Positions 11,251 through 22,321 of a DNA stretch of 64,000 nt are shown here, piece by piece. This stretch comes from Flammula alnicola (lineage: Eukaryota; Basidiomycota; Agaricomycetes; Agaricales; Strophariaceae). The stretch covers positions 1 to 64,000 of the forward strand of contig JADNRV010000112.1 in NCBI GenBank assembly GCA_015499995.1. The letters are read 5' to 3'. Below the pieces are notes generated by a model, which ran no database searches, was not told where the DNA came from, and saw only the letters and a program-made list of their open reading frames with translations. The translations under genes and the position numbers were made by a program. Numbering within the stretch: position 1 is the stretch's first letter; each line of letters begins with the position of its first letter.

Positions 11251-12899
11251 GCCGTGCTCTACGATGATGTATAGGTGACATTATCACAATTGAGATAACC
11301 CCAGGCATCCCACATGCATCTGACAATGAGAGAATTAGACCGATAGGGGTGAGAAATTGAAAACTTCATGACCACGAAGTTCGGGGGGGAATTACGATTC
11401 CCAGGTAAGACCTAGATCTAGATCCTATACCATCCAAAGAGTCGATGTGACTCGATGTGCATGTATAACAGACAGGGCGAATGCAGTCTCCAAGGTTGAC
11501 CGAGCTTGACAGGAGATAGTAATTGTGCTTAATCTATTCGACATCGCCTAGAAGCCTCTCAGTTACTCTAGGGTCGTAACAGACAGAGGATGTGATCGTT
11601 TGCCGTGTTCAGCGCGATCAAATGTCGTTTCGTGGGGTTTGGTGGGCGGGTTAGACACTATTGCTCTGGCGGTGTACGCCACGAGAGGGCCAATCCGCTT
11701 GATCGCCGCGGTGCTAGCTAGCCAATGAAGAGCAGAAAAATAAAAAGCTTCAGTAGAATCATGGAAGATAGGCGCAAGTGTGACCGAAGGTAGCAAAGTT
11801 GGTAGTCGGACCAGTTCTTGATGGCACATGCCGCGGGGAATTCGTCAGAGATAGTGATGGGTCCCTTGCAGACGTTATTGTGCCGTTATTAGATGCAAGA
11901 AGCTGAAGCTGCCGAAGAGGCGTTGCTCAAGAAGTGCGTGATAAGGGTTGGTCGTGAACAAGGGTTGGTCATGAACACATGAACGCGATGAATCCCAAGG
12001 GGCGTTATCGGCGGCTGCTGTTAGACGCCACCGTCAAGAAAAGGGCGATCCCTCGTTTGAGCTTCATTTCTGGACTTCCCATAAAGTGAAGCCTATATGG
12101 GTCTCTCCGTAACATTCCGTAACCCGCGCCTGGGATCATGCACAAACGGGTTTCGTTCAGTCCGGAAGCGTTCTTCGAGCATGTGTCCTGAGAAAGCCGT
12201 ACACGCGTCGAAGAGCTGGTGAATGGCTGGAACTTGTTACTAGCATGGGGGTCTCATGGCAAGGAAACGTAGGAAAGGCCATAAGGAACTGTAACTCCCA
12301 CTCAACTTAAACTCCCATTTCAACTTTTTTGGCGAGATGGTTTTATTTGGATCGGAAGGTAAAAGCGAAGTGATAAGATAAGATAATGTACAAACTTTCA
12401 GAGCTTCAGCGCTCAGCGCTCAGCGTTGACGCGCCGGACGCACCAGCGCATCCTATGCGCAACTTTCTTTGCGAAGACGACGAGGTATATATCCAATATC
12501 AAAAAATCCAATTGTAATAAAAACACAACAACTCCTATGAGTTAAATCAAGCCGAAACGTTAACGAAACACAAAAGGACCCTGCAATAATAGTACAGAGC
12601 AGTGCGAACGAAGGTTATATATATGTACTTGCATATATGAGATGCGATTATGGCTCTGGTATGATAATGCATATTAGTGCCTGCTTCGCATATTATGCGA
12701 TGATGATGAGAGTCATGTTGACAATGTTACCCGTGAATGGGGTGGGTGGTATGGATGTGGATGGTTTGGATGCGTAGTGAATAGTGCCGATGCTGTGATG
12801 TCGATGGTGAGTCGTGAGTCGTAGAGGACGTGGATGAGCGTGGTAGTGGAGGGAATGTGGGATGAACATGTTATCGTAGTGAATGGATGGTGATGAATA
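11251..12899. other. Intergenic stretch and pheromone gene 3' region
   Basis: No gene recognised. A minus-strand frame of 88 codons at 11563-11829 shows no domain. GATAAGATAAGATAAT and repeated CAGCGCTCAG motifs lie at 12370-12425. The 12600-12900 part is probably 3' UTR and flank of the pheromone precursor gene. Confidence 0.4.
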
Positions 12900-12987
12900 C
12901 TATCAAGTCATCGTCAGTTATCTGCGCCGCTCGCAAAGAACAGAGGGAAAAACTCACAAGATACAACGATCTCACAAAGCCTCGCCC

Positions 12988-13149
12988 TCAGGCAATAACG
13001 CAGTAGGCGTTTCCGCCGCTGCCGCTCTTCTCGTGGTCGACGATGTCGAAGGTAGCCTCTGCGGTGGTCGCAGATGCGTGCGTGTTCAAAGATTTATCGG
13101 TCGCCGACGCAGAGGCGGTGGTGGTGAACAGAGTGAAGAAAGCGTCCAT
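12988..13149 (-). CDS. Farnesylated mating pheromone precursor (CaaX)
   Basis: A 53-residue open frame with the architecture of basidiomycete lipopeptide pheromone precursors. It has an MDAFF-type start, a Thr/Ala/Ser-rich low-complexity propeptide and a C-terminal CVIA CaaX box for Cys farnesylation, AAX removal and carboxymethylation. The likely processing site is the acidic-charged pair in VDHEKSGSGGNAYCVIA, which would give a mature peptide of about 9-10 residues ending in farnesyl-Cys. A TATA-like CATAAATAG lies at 13262-13271, about 115 bp upstream. A GTGAGT...TAG segment at 12900-12957 could be a 3' UTR intron. In such fungi the peptide is sensed by a Ste3-type receptor; I see none in this window. 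The gene is too small for most annotation pipelines. The other strand has a longer open frame, which I treat as a shadow. Confidence 0.82.
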   Translation of the reverse strand: MDAFFTLFTTTASASATDKSLNTHASATTAEATFDIVDHEKSGSGGNAYCVIA

Positions 13150-13261
13150 GGCGTTAATACTCGCAAAAAGTGTTTAGCTTGGGAAGAATGCGAAACGGCG
13201 AAGAAGTTCGAATGCGGAGGGCAAGTGCTTGCTGAAGAAACCTGTTGTCCATCGGAGCCCG

Positions 13262-13271
13262 CCTATTTATG
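13262..13271 (-). promoter_or_regulatory. TATA-like box of pheromone gene
   Basis: CATAAATAGG on the minus strand, about 115 bp before the start codon at 13149 and in a GC-rich context. Inferred from position and sequence only. Confidence 0.4.
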
Positions 13272-13794
13272 AGTTTCCAACCCCCGCGAGACAATGCGTG
13301 AAAAGGTCGAAGAAGAACGTTCATCCGTTACGGTGGGTAAGCACCGGACAGAGCTTATTGTCTCTGCGACGTTTGTTGTGTTGTAAGCACACTCGACGAG
13401 TGATGAGTGATGGTGGCAAAATTTAGGATTCGCGGAAGAACGCACGGCATCGCCAGTGCTATTGTGCGCGCACACTCACAGCACATATACCTGCCTCCCT
13501 CGGACCTTATCGCCAACCAGGAAAACGACGGTTCCTGGACAGTCAGGCTGGACTCCGGGGGTAAATCAGGATAAACGTTTAAACTTGCGCTCAATACAAT
13601 AACGCACCGACAGCGAGCTTCATTTGATCCCGGAACAACCTGCCACGGTTCCAACTTCCAAGGTTGCGAAACAAAAAGGCCAGGGCAGACAGCGGCTGCG
13701 CGTTCCCAGAATAAGTCCACGTCGCGCCCGCTTAGGAAGGACAAAAAAGCATTTCCCATTGTGTTGTCGGGGAGAATTTGTGGTTATCGGGATA
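13272..13794. other. Intergenic, no gene recognised
   Basis: A minus-strand frame at 13355-13759 lacks recognisable features. The region lies between the pheromone promoter and the nested transposon. Confidence 0.4.
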
Positions 13795-14361
13795 GGCTCT
13801 CTAGGATAATTCTATTTGGAAACCCGGGTTGTTGGCTTTTAGCCGAGCAACCCCTCTAAATAAGGCAATAATCCCTGACGTCACGAGACCTCCTGCGGAG
13901 GCTCCGTCCCCCATCAACGGCAAGTGGGCGGCACGCTCAACTCGCGACCGTCCTCGCTCTTGGCGACGGTGAAACAAGACTTTTGTGCTCTTATTTTGAG
14001 GTATTTTTGAAGAATAAAATAGAAGGAATATTCTCAAATACAAGGATTTCGAATTCTACTGCAACATGCTTCCCTCTGATGACCATCGAGCAGGCTGGGT
14101 CGGAGAGCATTCAGAAGATGCAGAACGTGGTAAAAGGTTGAATATTTTTCAAGTGAATCTATATTATTTTGATTTTAAAGGTAGTCTATGTTGATTCAAA
14201 CTTGTTGTTGGCTCAATTTCCTCGACAGCAAGGACAGTCGCGACTACTGAGCGTGCCGCCGACAATGCCGCTGATGGTGGACGGGAGCTACGGCGGAAAG
14301 TCTCGTGACGTCGGGAATTATTGCCTTATTTAGAGGGATTTCTCGCTAAAAGCCAACAACC

Positions 14362-16038
14362 TAGTGTTGCCGTGACTCAGCTCAACTCGGCTGGGCTCAG
14401 CTAACGTGCGGCTTATTGATTTTACGGCTAGCTAAGCCGTAATAAGCTGCTAAAATTAGACGGTTCGGCTCAGCTAGTCGACTTAAGTCGACTAGCCGTG
14501 CCTTAAGGTGATATATACGGAAATATATTTAAAATATCTACAATACAGCGTCGTCGGTGGTACCCTCGCCACTTAGAAGACTCGCGGAGGACATTTCAGG
14601 TTGTGACGTGGCAGAAATGTGAATACCCGTCAATGCCGCGACCGTATTGGCGACGACCTGCGAAGAAGATCAGCCTCCATACCAACTTTTGAGTCAGGTA
14701 CATACCATGGGATTACTATCAGCAATCATGTCCTGCAGCTGCTCCAAGAAGCCGTTGTCAACGACCAGCTCCGGCTTGAGATCGTACAGCTTAGCGACGC
14801 ACAGCGCCGCCGTCTTGCGCACATACGGATTCTCGTCTCGGAGACACTTTTGTAGGGGTCACTGAGGTAACCGATGATGTTTTCGGCAAGCAGACAGCCC
14901 ATCGTACAAATCGCCAAGGCCCTTACGAGCGGGTCCGTGTCGTCTGTATCTTTGACAAAGGTGTTTACAGCTAGGATAACGAGCTCGGGTTGGGTCTTGG
15001 CATAGTTCATTAAGTAGAGATATACGAGCTTCTTCTGTTCGAGATCGTCCGTCTGCATGTTCTTGAGCACGTCGGGGGAGAGTCCACTGACATCTTACGG
15101 GATTCTGTTGAGTTACTAGGGCTGAAGATTGCAACTTATGCGCACCTTTCCCGACCGTCATCGACACGATGGTGCGCTTGATGGCATCCTTCCGCTTTTC
15201 ACGATACTCAATATTTGGGTCGATAGCAGTGCTGGGTGCTGGGGATAGCTGGTCGAAATCCCCATCGTCGCTGTTGAGGCTGCTGCTGTTTTCATCATCG
15301 CCGACTGCTGCCGATGACGAGACGGAGGCAACATAAGAGACCGACGAAGAAAAGGAGAATTTTCCGGCACTGAGAATGCCAACGGAGGGGGTGGCGGAAG
15401 TGAGGACAGGGGTGGAGGTATTTCCTATCGAAGTGGTTAGGAGCGGTTTCTGTACAATAAGGCGGACTGTTGCTTACCGTGGTTCTGCCGCATCTCATGG
15501 GCCTTATCCCCCCTGCAGCGCGTTTGCTGTTGTGCTGTTCGCTGGGTTTCTGACGGTGTCTTGCACAGAGCCGCATCCTTGTTGTGTTAGGCATCTGCGT
15601 AGGTCTGACCCTGCCTGGGGCGGGTGTGCTGTAGGTTTCTGGGTGCTGGAGGTTTTCGTGGGCGAGCCTCGGTGGCGTGGTCAAATCACCTCCGTGTTCC
15701 TTCTCACGTTCATCGGTGCATTATTCTTCGCAGTTGTAACAGAAGTCAACGGCTTTGATGACCATCGGAAAAGCGTTGGGCAGGCGGGGGTTATTTGGGT
15801 GGTAAGAGTGAAGACAGGGCGCAACGTTGGTTGAGATAGTTCCCGGGCTTCACGTGTAGAATTACCTGATTTGGAATGGCAACTGCAAGCGGCTTGAGCG
15901 GCTTGAGTCGACTTGTAAGTCGGCTTATAAGATAGCCGCTCGGATTTAGCCGCAAGCTGTTATTTATAACTCGGCTCAGCTAGCCGTGCGGCTGAGCCGA
16001 TCCGGCTAGCGAAAATGAGCCGAGTCGCGGCAACACTA
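14362..16038. mobile_element. Non-autonomous hAT-like transposon with captured host sequence
   Basis: The termini TAGTGTTGCC and GGCAACACTA are inverted repeats of the fungal hAT type. The 8-bp duplications CAACAACC at 14354-14361 and 16039-16046 fix the boundaries. Subterminal sequence at both ends is rich in short GGCTAGC/CTCAGC/GTCGACT motifs, as in hAT transposase-binding regions. The interior holds no transposase; instead it carries an intron-containing piece of a beta-adaptin gene. It is inserted in the right arm of the MITE at 13804-16069. Confidence 0.88.
14538..15530 (-). pseudogene. Captured 5' fragment of AP-complex beta-adaptin gene
   Basis: Translation on the minus strand matches the N-terminal adaptin repeat region of AP-1/AP-2 beta subunits. 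IEYREKRKDAIKRTIVSMTV is followed, across an intact GT...AG intron (15093-15147 region), by [20 protein letters not shown] and [17 protein letters not shown]. Then comes [18 protein letters not shown], and after another intron VVANTVAALTGIHI, ending at a stop near 14538. Introns are retained, so the fragment was copied at the DNA level. One base is missing in a G run at 14855-14858 (C run on the coding strand), breaking the frame. Only the first about 200-250 residues of a roughly 700-residue protein are present. It lies wholly inside the hAT element, so it is gene capture and not the host locus. Confidence 0.88.
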
Positions 16039-16269
16039 CAACAACCCGGGTTTCCAAATAGAATTATCCGGCTCTCTAGGTAACTCATGACTCGGGACGG
16101 TTTCCCAGCTCTTCGCGGGCAATTTACATCGATATCGCATGTCGTATGAGCATGGGTGTGAAATTTAAAGACAATTAGAGGCAGTTACCTTTTCTGTCAG
16201 CGTCAGAGAAACGGAATCGCACGCGTGACCGGCCGCTAATCCCCGAGGCGATACTTACTTAATGCCGGG

Positions 16270-16870
16270 TTTGCCGAGGCCCGAAATGGGCAATTCCCAA
16301 TTTCGGCATTTTTACCCAGAAGACAATGTGCAATGTGCATCTTCCGAGTCGGTGTCCGTCCCACCATCTTCCCCCTCCAAGGGACCCCCAACCACGAAAA
16401 AGAATGCAGTAAAATACAAGGGGATTCAGGGTTCTTGACTCTGACATACTTACTGGCAACCGTTGGGCGAACGACGTGCCATTGATGGTTGAGGGATATC
16501 ATGACTGCAATGTTTCATGAGTCCACCACGTCAACGTTCGCTCTCCCTCTGCGGTTCCTTGCGCTGCATTCTCGTCTGTGTCTGTGTCTGTTTCTTTGGG
16601 CGCGGCTCACTCCCTGCGGTGGGTGGTAGGCACATGAGTCGCAGTCTGGCTCTGTCTGGCTCTGGTTCTGGCACGCCGTGTTTTGAGGTAAGTGTAATTA
16701 AAGGCGGATAAGTTGGAACGGGATGGTTGTATTTTATGGTCGCGACGGACCTGCGTATCGCCGTTATATTCCTCCCCCGCCATTCGCAGCTCTGCGCGTT
16801 CGTTCTCACAATTCGCCCTCCTTCCGAGTCAACAGCTATCAGCAATCGTACATCGATACGGGGGACGATA
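16270..16870 (-). pseudogene. Degenerate partial copy of the J-protein gene 3' region
   Basis: This stretch parallels 16950-17590 in order and orientation. A TTTTACCC block occurs at 16310 and 16973, AAATACAAGGGGATTCAGGGTT at 16412 versus 17063, and a TTGCGCTGC...CTCGTCTGTGTCT block at 16558 versus 17239. A CATTCGC...GCGCGTTCGTTCTC block is at 16780 versus 17521. It is a decayed tandem duplicate of the 3' end and downstream flank of the J-domain gene, with no intact frame. Confidence 0.65.
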
Positions 16871-16879
16871 AGACCCAGC

Positions 16880-17010
16880 ACTTGAGCTTGCTCTTGGCTT
16901 GCTTTCTTGTCTCTGGAGACTCGAACCCCGAGACGCTGATGCCGAGAGTGCCGGGGCCCGAAACACGGTATTTTTACCCCAGATGACTGCTACCACCGAG
17001 TAGTAGCGAA
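16880..17010 (-). repeat. Repeat copy A with Pol III-box-like motifs
   Basis: On the minus strand it contains a TACTCGGTGGTAGC A-box-like motif, and about 75 nt later GGGTTCGAGTCTCC, close to a tRNA B box. An inverted copy lies at 23615-23745 and shares the intervening TTTCGGGCCCCGGCA. This may be a tRNA-derived SINE-like element or a decayed tRNA. Boundaries are uncertain. Confidence 0.45.
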
Positions 17011-17193
17011 GAGGATTGAAGGATAGACAGGTGCGTTAAGATATTGTGCAAGCTACAAGAAAATACAAAGGGATTCAGAGTTGTTGACTATGGTATATGG
17101 CCCGTCAAGGGAAAATATTAGTACGATTCGAGCTTCAATGTTTCGAAAACCCCATCACCAACGAGGAATCCCCACCATCACCAACCCACCACA

Positions 17194-18670
17194 TCACCAC
17201 GAACTCTTCTGCTTCGCCTTATTCTTCTGCTTCTGCTTCTTGCGCTGCGATCTCGTCTGTGTCTTCGGACGCTGCTCAGGCTGGTGCTGGTTGTGATACC
17301 GCCGATGCGCTTCAGCGAGCGCCTCTTCGAGGATGTCGTGCATATCTCGCATCTCCTGGGCGTACATGTACCTGCGGAGGCGGGGGTCGCCCTCTTTCAG
17401 GGTGTCGACGATTGTCTGGGATGCGAAAATGGTGAGGGATGGTAGGATCAGAACGAGAGGGTTAGGGAGGGACTGAGTGTCCGTGCGCACCTGGATGACC
17501 CCGTTGTATTCCTCCCGTGCCATTCGCTGTACGCGTTCGTTCTCGCGCTGCGCTCTCCTTCGGGTGTCAAGCTTCAGCAATCGTCACTCAACGTACTTGA
17601 CGATAACACGTACTCTCTCAATAATGGATCAAGATCTTCCACCACGTCGTGCATTTTTACCCACTCGAACGTCTTCTCCGTCTCGAAGTCCTCCCAATAC
17701 ATATAAAAGTCCTCCGCGTAATGCGATGCGGTGCGCTCCTCGCGGGTCCAGGCAGAGTTCCCGCACCCGAAGTCGGGTATGGAGGAGTAGGAGCCTAGCA
17801 GGCCCCATTGCTTCTCGTCGTGTGCGAGGCAGGAGAAGAGGTTGCGAATTAGGGTGAAGCGGCTCTGGAGGGGGAGAGGTAGCGGGTCAGTTACTTGTAA
17901 CGACCCGAACGACGTATGCAGTTTGGGAATGGGAAAAGAGAAAGGGAATACGCACCTGATCCCTCCCATTCTCCTGCCACTGCGCCTTCTGTCCAGTTAG
18001 GATAAAATATTCGAGGATATCTGCAGCCGAGATGCCTGGCGACCGCGTGGCGTATCGATTCCTGGCAGCGTATTCCTTGGGCACGTAGCGCAGAAGCGGG
18101 TCGGCGGGAACAGGGGGTGGCGACGTGCTTCCGAAGGCCCACTCGTACCAGCCCTGTTTCTGCTGCTGTGCAGGCGAGTCCGAAGACTGGTTGAGCTTGG
18201 CTTGACGTTGGGTTGCTCTTTGGAGGTTGTATGCTCTGCGTTTCTTTGATGGATAGAGTCATTGGGCTGCGGAGGGCGGGGAGGGAGTAGGAGGATCAAT
18301 GACTTACGGCATCGTCTGTGAGAACCTGTATAAGGACGTACTAGTGAGGATGGTGAAAGAAAGAAAGAGATAAGCGCCGCGAACCTCGTAAGCCTCGCCG
18401 ACGCGCGCGAAGCGACGTGTCGCTCCTTCGACATCGTCCGTGTTTTTATCTGGATGGTGCTCGAGTGCGCATTTACGATATGCTCGCTAAAGATCGGGTG
18501 GGTCAGATCGCTGGGATGTAGCAGCTGAACGAACACAAAGCGAGACAAAAATGCAAAGAACGGACTTTTATCTCATCATTTGACGCGTATTCAGACACCT
18601 TCAGCACCGCATAAAAATCCAAAGAATTGAAATCGATGGGTTCTTTCGCTGTGGATTCCGCTGCGCCCAT
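17194..18670 (-). CDS. J-domain co-chaperone, DNAJC21/Jjj1-like
   Basis: Hsp70 co-chaperone. Exon 1 (18566-18670) encodes [18 protein letters not shown]. Exon 2, starting at 18486, gives [15 protein letters not shown] with the essential HPD. Together they form a full J domain near residues 18-80. After the short exon VLTDDA comes a linker, then [22 protein letters not shown] and ARREYN-like basic helices ([18 protein letters not shown]). These resemble the region after the J domain in Jjj1/DNAJC21, which acts in late 60S ribosome biogenesis. The C-terminus is highly basic ([17 protein letters not shown]). No zinc finger was seen. It has six or so introns. It is transcribed divergently from the DUF6697-like gene at 19231. 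Truncated copies of this gene occur at 16270, 23183 and 25258. The family call is moderate and the J domain is certain. Confidence 0.85.
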
Positions 18671-19230
18671 GATTAGGAGGTGGAATTGAGCATGGATCTA
18701 AATCGAAAAGCCTTGGGAGAGTCTCCGGGAAGAACAAAGGATATTGTTTGGATGTGATTGGCTGTGCCTTCCGGTCGAGCCTTCTGTGCTGCGGTGGCCA
18801 CCTCCGCGTTTCCTGCAGGCTACAATCCTCCATGCTACCCAACGTGTTTTTCGTCTGACTGAGGCAAAGACATTCCAAGAGTCTCTCTAAATTTAACGCG
18901 TTCCCTCTCAGCGCTGTTGATCCCTCCAATTCTTCCACAGTCCTAAAATATCTCAGCCATGCAATTGATGTACAGCGGTCTCGTTTCTTTCTTCCTTTAT
19001 TAGGAAGCAACACAAAAGACCAAAACAAACTCACAGGGCTGCGCGTGGGGTTGATGTCAGAAAGGCCGTGCGCTCGACTGTGGGATAGGCGGACATCACA
19101 TGTTGACGGACCCCCCATGGACCCACAGAGAGCGTTGCCCTGGATACCATGTGGTTCGTTTCTTCAAGTTGTTGTCAGCGGCGAAACCCCCCTCTTCTTT
19201 TCTCTCAGTGTTCGATAATTTTCTACTTTC
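18671..19230. promoter_or_regulatory. Divergent intergenic region, J-protein / DUF6697-like gene
   Basis: 560 bp between two head-to-head genes. Parts of it (about 19075-19230, with GGACATCACATG, CCATGGACCCACA and GTTCGATAATTTTCTACTTTC before the ATG) are repeated upstream of the truncated copy at 23978. The last block also precedes the second copy at 38491. The leader was duplicated with the genes and probably contains the promoter. Confidence 0.5.
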
Positions 19231-21372
19231 ATGACTCCAGAGTCTTCAGGATCTGGCAACGTTGCAGACATTGACTGCGATGCCAAGGAGCGTCCAGTCA
19301 ATTCTCTGGAAGCAAACTTTCATGGCACATTTGAAGAGAATCTTAAGGAAACGGAAAGACTGAAAGCACGATTATACCAGGCAGAATGTGAAAACACGCG
19401 TTTGAAGCTCAAACTCAAACGGACAGAATCAGAGTTGAAGGATACCCAAGCGTTGCTTGGAAAGGCTGTCGTCTCTGCAAGCAGAAAGGTACGACGTTCA
19501 ATTATCCAATGCAAAGCACCGACTCTGACTTTGGATCGTGAAGGAGAAGGAACTTGATTCCCCTCCTATCAGTGGTCCTTCGCTTCCTGATAATCTGTTA
19601 AAGCGGGTAAAAATGCTGTTCTTTTGGGACCCGGAAAGAGCTGACATATCTATACAAGGCACGATCGCCCTCCCTGGAGCTTATTGAGATGCCAGTTCCC
19701 GCACCGAAGAAATCGAAAGGAAAAGAGAAAGAGAAAGAGGTGCGTAACAGATGCTTGGTATTGCTCTTAATCTCAGTGTGAGACCGCATCTCGTAGGCTC
19801 CTACACAGGCCGGCGGCACTACAACTCCGGGGCGGAATCACAACATGGCATACGTCGACATTCCGCTGAGAAGTACTAATCGTAACACGTCGCTCAGAAC
19901 CGAGAATTTATCTCGGCCCAAGGTCGACCAAGTCGCAGACGACCTGGCCTCTCGGCTAAAGGTAGGCTAAAACCTTGCCATTCGATTCTGTTGTACCCAC
20001 CACGTAATGTCAGCTTGACACCACCCACAAGAGGATTCCTGCAGAGGAAGATCTCCCCAATGACGCCAGTCAAGGACGTGTCGAGACTGGCATGGCGTCT
20101 TTGTCATCTTCATCCTCGTGCATCCCTGGTGTTTCGGTACCGGCACCCCAGACAAGTCTAAATCTTCAGGAGGTACGTCACTCTGTTTTCATCTATGTAG
20201 AGCGTATTGCATTAAGCGAGCATCATGCAGGTGAATCCTAGGCGTAACATCAAGTCCCAACATGTCTTTTCACTGCCACAGTCTGTTGCCGATATGTATC
20301 TCCAAGGGGCAAAAGCTCTTGAAATATCTCCTCCGCCTCTTGACCTTGAGGTTCCTCGGAAATTCTTGCGGCTGGCCTATGGCGGTAGCGACCAGCATTT
20401 TCTGCAGTTCATTCAGGCAGGCAAGAACCCTTCCAGAACAGGGCTTCGACGGCTTGTGTGGCCCATGTTGGACTTGAATCCGTCCATGCCCAGTAGTCCT
20501 GGAGAACCCGGACTCGTCTTTGCCTCTCGTCACGAAATTTTATCAAATCCTCCTTGGACTGTCTTTTGCAAGCGTTCGAATGCAAAGGCATTATGGCTCT
20601 ATCTCGGTGAATATGAAAATGTCCTTGGAGGTAAGATGACGGCTGAGCAATTTAGAAGCCAGTCAAAAATTGTACGTCCAAGCACCTTTTTTTCTTTTTT
20701 TTTTTCCTTGGCTGACTCTTCGACATAGGTCCAGCGAGAATGGGCAAATCTACTTCTTACACGAAAGAAGTACGACGTCTATGTTTCAATGAGGGCTCGA
20801 ATTGCTCTCCGGATAGCCTCTATCATTCCCATTGCTGATAAAGAAGAGGAAGAAAAGCTCATTCAGGCTGAAGTGCAAGCTGTGAAAGATGGCAAAGGGA
20901 GGCCGGTCACGGAAGGCGATATCATATCTGCTTTCTCGAAAGGAGATGAGGTAAGCTCCGTCTCTATTTAGGTACGAGTGAGCTGAACCTCGTTCTTAAG
21001 GCAGTCGACATCATTCGTATGATCTGTATCAAGTACGATCATGTTTTCGCCGATGACATAAAGGCTAAATTTTCGAACTACGATGCTATGTTGGCCGCCG
21101 AGAAGAAGAAAAAGCCTGAAAAATCAAATACTACAAAGGGGAAAGCCAAGAAAACGGGTGGTGCAAAACTCAAACATCGTGCACCATCTGTGAGTAATGA
21201 CTCAGACTCAGAGGACTCTGCGGAATCTCTGTCTGAGGCCCCTCCTATTGGCCAGCACCGATCACAGCGGGCCAGCAGACAGATGATTGAATCGATGGGA
21301 AGTGATGCAGGAGAAGATATAGCTACGACCTCTGAGGATGCCTTCTCTGACTTGGAGTACATGGATGACTAA
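19231..21372 (+). CDS. DUF6697-like protein, copy 1
   Basis: Nine or so exons with clean GT/AG introns. The N-terminus (residues about 25-90) is a coiled coil (ETERLKARLYQAECENTRLK). A Pro/Ser-rich middle follows, then a conserved globular domain: FLRLAYGGSDQHFLQF, SMPSSPGEPGLVFASRHEIL, PPWTVFCK, ALWLYLGEYENVLGGKMTAEQF, QREWANLLL, RARIALRIASIIP, DIISAFSKGDE and IIRMICIKYDHVF. That order matches what I recall as DUF6697, a domain of unknown function expanded in Agaricomycetes. The tail is basic, then acidic, with SDSEDSAES and DDFSDLEYMDD-type ends, suggesting nuclear localisation. I see no catalytic motif. It is divergent from the J-protein gene and followed on the same strand by C3H copy 1. 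Confidence 0.8.
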
Positions 21373-22321
21373 CGCCGTGTCAATATTATTTTGTACTTAT
21401 TATCTTGGACCTTAGCGTCGTTATTGCTTTGCACCTTACATTACATGCACTGAAATTTGGGTGTACTTAGCTTACTCGAGCACATACATTCATGAGTGTT
21501 TCATATTATATAGTCTTCGAAGGCTCACAAAAGTACGCCCCGCGAAATCTATGTGTTTCCAACAAATGTCAGATCAATCATTGGGCGCCCATGGTCTTTG
21601 ATCATGAATTGCAAATGACGGATTATTATAAATTCTCAAGTAAAAACGAACATCCTGAACCTCACAACAGAGGCTTCCGCATGTGATCGTTATCTTAGAT
21701 TCTTGGCTTCCCCTTTGAGAATACTTATCCTCCATCTATGAGCGACGACGAATGACCGTGCCCACAGAGGTTTATTACATGCCTGCATGTCCTGGCATGC
21801 TTTGATCTTGCCAATTCAAGTATCACCTCGAATGCACAAAACCGAAAAAAAGCCGAAAGCGAAAGAATGCAATCTTGGCGTGCAAGAACTTGCGATATGC
21901 ATATCGCCCCGTGACATCTGTATGTTTAAATTTGCGTGCCTTGCGTAAGTCTTGCGTTTGCCTTGCATGCTACGCATGGCACACAATAAACCAGTACTCT
22001 GGCCAATCGACTAACTATTAACAGCTCATCCGAACATCCTATCCAGCTTGAATGACAGATTTCTACACCAGGTGGATAACGCAGTAGGCTTTCAACAGCT
22101 TTCAACGGTTATGGTAATCGATCTCGCAAACGCCGAAAATGCTGGACTACCGAACATACGCACTCTGACTTATGTCAAGGAGATTAGGCGCCCATCGAAC
22201 ACGTGCTGGAATCCAGGTAAATATAACTACGCCTCATGCTTCCAGCAGGGACGGTATTAACACATGTACAACCGCAGTCTTCTGTGCAACGTTCCCTTTC
22301 TTTCTAACATACACCATCACC
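21373..22321. other. Intergenic; remnant of a BTB-gene 5' flank
   Basis: Between DUF6697 copy 1 and C3H copy 1. Sequence at about 21700-21900 (TCCTCCATCTATGAGCGACG; GTGCCCACAGAGG; TGCTTTGATCTTGCCAATT) aligns with 40885-41010, just upstream of the BTB gene in the second cassette. The BTB coding part itself is missing here. No intact gene was seen. Confidence 0.55.

Larger units (their letters stand above)
13804..16069. mobile_element. Long-TIR MITE (MULE-like) containing a nested hAT
   Basis: Both ends carry the same inverted sequence starting GGATAATTCTATTTGG. Flanking 9-bp target duplications GGCTCTCTA are at 13795-13803 and 16070-16078. With the hAT insertion removed, the inverted arms match with scattered differences for about 165-170 bp (left 13804 to about 13970; right about 14223-14353 plus 16039-16069). 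The element is then about 580 bp. Long inverted arms and a 9-bp duplication are the signature of Mutator-like MITEs. The unique middle, about 13970-14220, is AT-rich and I see no transposase. Confidence 0.88.

Noticed and set aside
11563..11829. 88-codon minus-strand frame upstream of the P450s
   Set aside because: No recognisable motif, no splice partners and no conserved neighbour copy.
12883..13272. 129-codon plus-strand frame over the pheromone gene
   Set aside because: No domain. The minus strand has a complete CaaX precursor with a plausible TATA box, so this is an antisense shadow.
15295..15834. Long frames on both strands within the hAT element
   Set aside because: They lie over the adaptin fragment's 5' exons and adjoining captured DNA and have no independent domain support.
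14362..16038. A transposase gene inside the hAT element
   Set aside because: The only protein-like sequence is beta-adaptin; no hAT dimerisation or RNase H-like motif was found.
16079..17000. Possible functional tRNA from the GGTTCGAGTCTCC motif
   Set aside because: I could not fold a full cloverleaf with matching acceptor and anticodon stems, so it is reported only as a repeat with box-like motifs.
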